A stretch of 19,691 bases of DNA from the NCBI GenBank assembly GCA_036244855.1, contig BQKZ01006823.1, positions 26,939 to 46,629 on the forward strand, in the 5' to 3' direction. The stretch is from Temnopleurus reevesii. Lineage: Eukaryota; Echinodermata; Echinoidea; Temnopleuroida; Temnopleuridae. Both the position numbers and the translations under genes were made by a program. Of this stretch, positions 17,858 through 19,691 are shown one piece after another (position 1 is the stretch's first letter; each line of letters opens with the position of its first letter). The notes under the pieces are model-generated. The model worked only from the letters and a program-made list of their open reading frames with translations. It was not told where the DNA came from and made no database searches.

Positions 17858-18522
17858 TAGTGACAAAACTTTAAGTTTCGAAATAGAACTCTTCTTTGAC
17901 TTAAAAATGTAAAACTGTTAAAGTTTTATGAATCAAATCCATTATGACTTAAAAAACAAGTCTTTTAGATTTATTATTAAAACTTTTTTTGGATTTATGT
18001 ATGTAGGCCCTTTTAAACCTAAATAATTTATACTTGCCAACAATTTTGAAATCATTGACAAGTCAGAATCATGGCTGACTTGTCATAGCGAGGCCCTTTC
18101 AACTGTTGAGCAGAGTACAGAAAGCTTTTCACCATGCAAACATTAAACTTATATAATCTATATATTCATTCAAATGATGACATTTTTTGGAGAGGTGCAC
18201 AAACTACATCTTACGGTGCTTCCTTTTCCATAAACATGATAAAAGTTAATTCTTACCAATATTCTAATTGGGGTGGGTCATAAGCTGATAAGATGAAAAT
18301 TATAATTGTTCTGTTGGGTCTTTTATATACATATAACTTTCATTCTGGGTATTAGTTCTCGATAAAATTATTATTCAAACAAAAGGTAACATTATTTTGA
18401 TGTAGTATCATTTTACGATTTTAAAATTAGTCTAATGACTTATTATTCATTAGTCAAATAAGACAGAGTGAAAGACTAATTTTTTTTAGTCATTTGACCA
18501 ACTTAAGTTTTCAGTGTGATAG
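17858..18522. mobile_element. Possible decayed inverted-repeat element
   Basis: The left end region reads agtgacaaaactttaagtt. The reverse complement of the right end region reads cacactgaaaacttaagtt. The interior repeatedly shows words gacttaaaa, ttagtc and attagtc in both orientations. The match is short and AT-rich, so the boundaries and even the existence of a unit are uncertain. Confidence 0.25.
18056..18085. other. Perfect 11-bp hairpin
   Basis: tgacaagtcag (18056-18066) and ctgacttgtca (18075-18085) are exact inverted copies separated by eight bases, aatcatgg. It is not obviously part of a larger palindrome. Confidence 0.8.
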
Positions 18523-19691
18523 TATTATGAGATACGATAACATTTGTTTGTGTTTGTTTTGTATTTGGTATATGTGTTATATGTGTTATCAATGAATGAA
18601 GAATAAAATGATTATTGAAAAACAAAAAATTATAGTTTCAGGATTCGTAATCCGTACACCTAAATGCACCTCAGAGTAAATGCACAAATTTAGAAATTAG
18701 TCAAGAATTCTTGTAAATTTTTGCTTACTTCCAGCACCTTTAATTCCTTTAAGGTATATTAGTGACGAAAACTGTCAATATAAATTAGTCGTGGCAAGAA
18801 CCTGAATTTGTCAGTCGGTCATACCAAGGACCTAGGAGAGGTCCATGGTCATTCAAGGACCAACTCGGCTTTTGACCGACCTCCAAAAATTATAACTACT
18901 GACTGAGTCAAGATATGGAAGTGATTTATGTTATTGCCATGTATGAAAAGAAAGATTAATTTTGAATGAGAAATGAAAGTTATATTTTGAACGATCGTAG
19001 TTGCATAGTGCATGTAATTTCTTTGAAATGACATGAAGTATATTTTAATGATTTATTTTCTAAAAGAGGGAACACACGTGTCTATTAGGGAATAGGGCTA
19101 ATGTGATTGTAACATTAATCCTTATCTGATGTACTGGCGCAATTATTCTATTCTCTGATTGTACAGAAATCAGGTAATCATAAAAACAGGTTTCTCAGAT
19201 TACATTTGGCTTTTTCTGGAGAGTCTGGAAATGCCTCAGTGTTGTTGTTCTAACTTGCATTGATGACATTTGAGAGAAATTCCTAAACTATGAGTTCATT
19301 CCCGTATATCAGTTTCATATTCATCCATATTTCTATCTCTATACTTTGAGCTATTTTTACTCACAGACGACATGGCCATGAAAACGTACCGAAAATGAAG
19401 AAACAAGAGATGAAAAAAATTGGGTTGGCGTGAGAAAATGGATGATGACGGGAAGAAGACCAACACGACGTCATACCATCGTTCGTCGCGCTGCGGGACA
19501 CGGGATGGGTCGGTTGAAAGTTTAGGAGGTTATTTATTCGAATTCTGAAACATGGATATGAAAATGGAAGTAATTTAGTTCTTTTTAGATGACGGAATGT
19601 GTTTGCGGATTGTGTTTTGGGGGTAATTGGAAGGATGGCGACCATGAATATTAATCCCCCCTCCTATTCCCATTCCCCCCCCCCCCCCAAA
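18523..19691. other. Gene-free region ending in a C-rich run; possible exon edge near 19365
   Basis: No complete gene is supported. On the minus strand atggccatgtcgtct is followed by gtgagt (19364-19359), a good 5' splice consensus. On the plus strand the same place reads as a 3' splice site (tatttttactcacag ending 19365). Either could be an exon boundary of a gene extending past this region, but they cannot both be used in the same transcript and there is no supporting domain. The window ends in a C14 run (19675-19688). Confidence 0.3.

Noticed and set aside
1..19691. CRISPR arrays, bacterial operons, rRNA genes or a viral genome
   Set aside because: No regularly spaced direct repeats, no densely packed genes, and no rRNA-like or viral replication signatures were seen. 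The sequence organisation is that of an animal nuclear genome.

Overview
The window looks like animal nuclear DNA. It is AT-rich and mostly non-coding, full of microsatellites, palindromic MITE-like elements and a tRNA-derived SINE, and it has one long gene with metazoan domain architecture. The SINE body and the style of the short inverted-repeat elements remind me of marine deuterostomes, most likely an echinoderm such as a sea urchin or sea star. That assignment is inference, because nothing here fixes the species.

The only gene I can defend is on the minus strand at 4701-6722: a 673-residue, single-exon, type I membrane receptor of the immunoglobulin superfamily. It has a signal peptide, a V-like Ig domain, a C2-like Ig domain with two extra cysteines, an I-set-like Ig domain, a stalk with N-glycosylation sequons, one transmembrane helix, and a cytoplasmic tail of about 305 residues with 17 tyrosines. 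The tail contains a full ITAM match (YxxL-x8-YxxL), an ITIM match (VHYIDI), an Nck-type YDEV, two Crk-type YDxP, a Grb2-type YSN, a PI3-kinase-type YTVM and an SH3-type proline motif. This is the most interesting item in the window. Upstream of it are a CCAAT box, two CRE-like sites and a TATA-like stretch (about 6856-6913). Downstream is a small MITE-like element (4312-4440), possibly inside the 3' UTR.

Layout. 1-640: a 74-bp tandem duplication (171-311) and an element with 23-bp terminal inverted repeats (371-640). 641-4300: gene-free, with CA and CT simple repeats. 4312-6913: MITE, receptor gene and putative promoter. 6914-9640: repeat-dense, with three copies (one single, two in tandem) of a CpG-rich near-palindromic element of about 250 bp, plus an unrelated 138-bp palindromic element. 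9640-11423: simple repeats and a 607-bp foldback element with arms of about 215 bp. 11424-14410: a tRNA-derived SINE (12710-12957), a 193-bp tandem duplication and a possible SINE 3' fragment. 14679-14925: a fourth, well-preserved copy of the palindromic element with TA at both borders. 14926-19691: AT-rich, with a cluster of GCGATAAA-like motifs, a 240-bp polypyrimidine tract, a strong 11-bp hairpin and C-homopolymers.

No transposase or reverse transcriptase is visible, so all the mobile elements here appear non-autonomous. The receptor gene stands alone and has no recognisable functional partner in the window.
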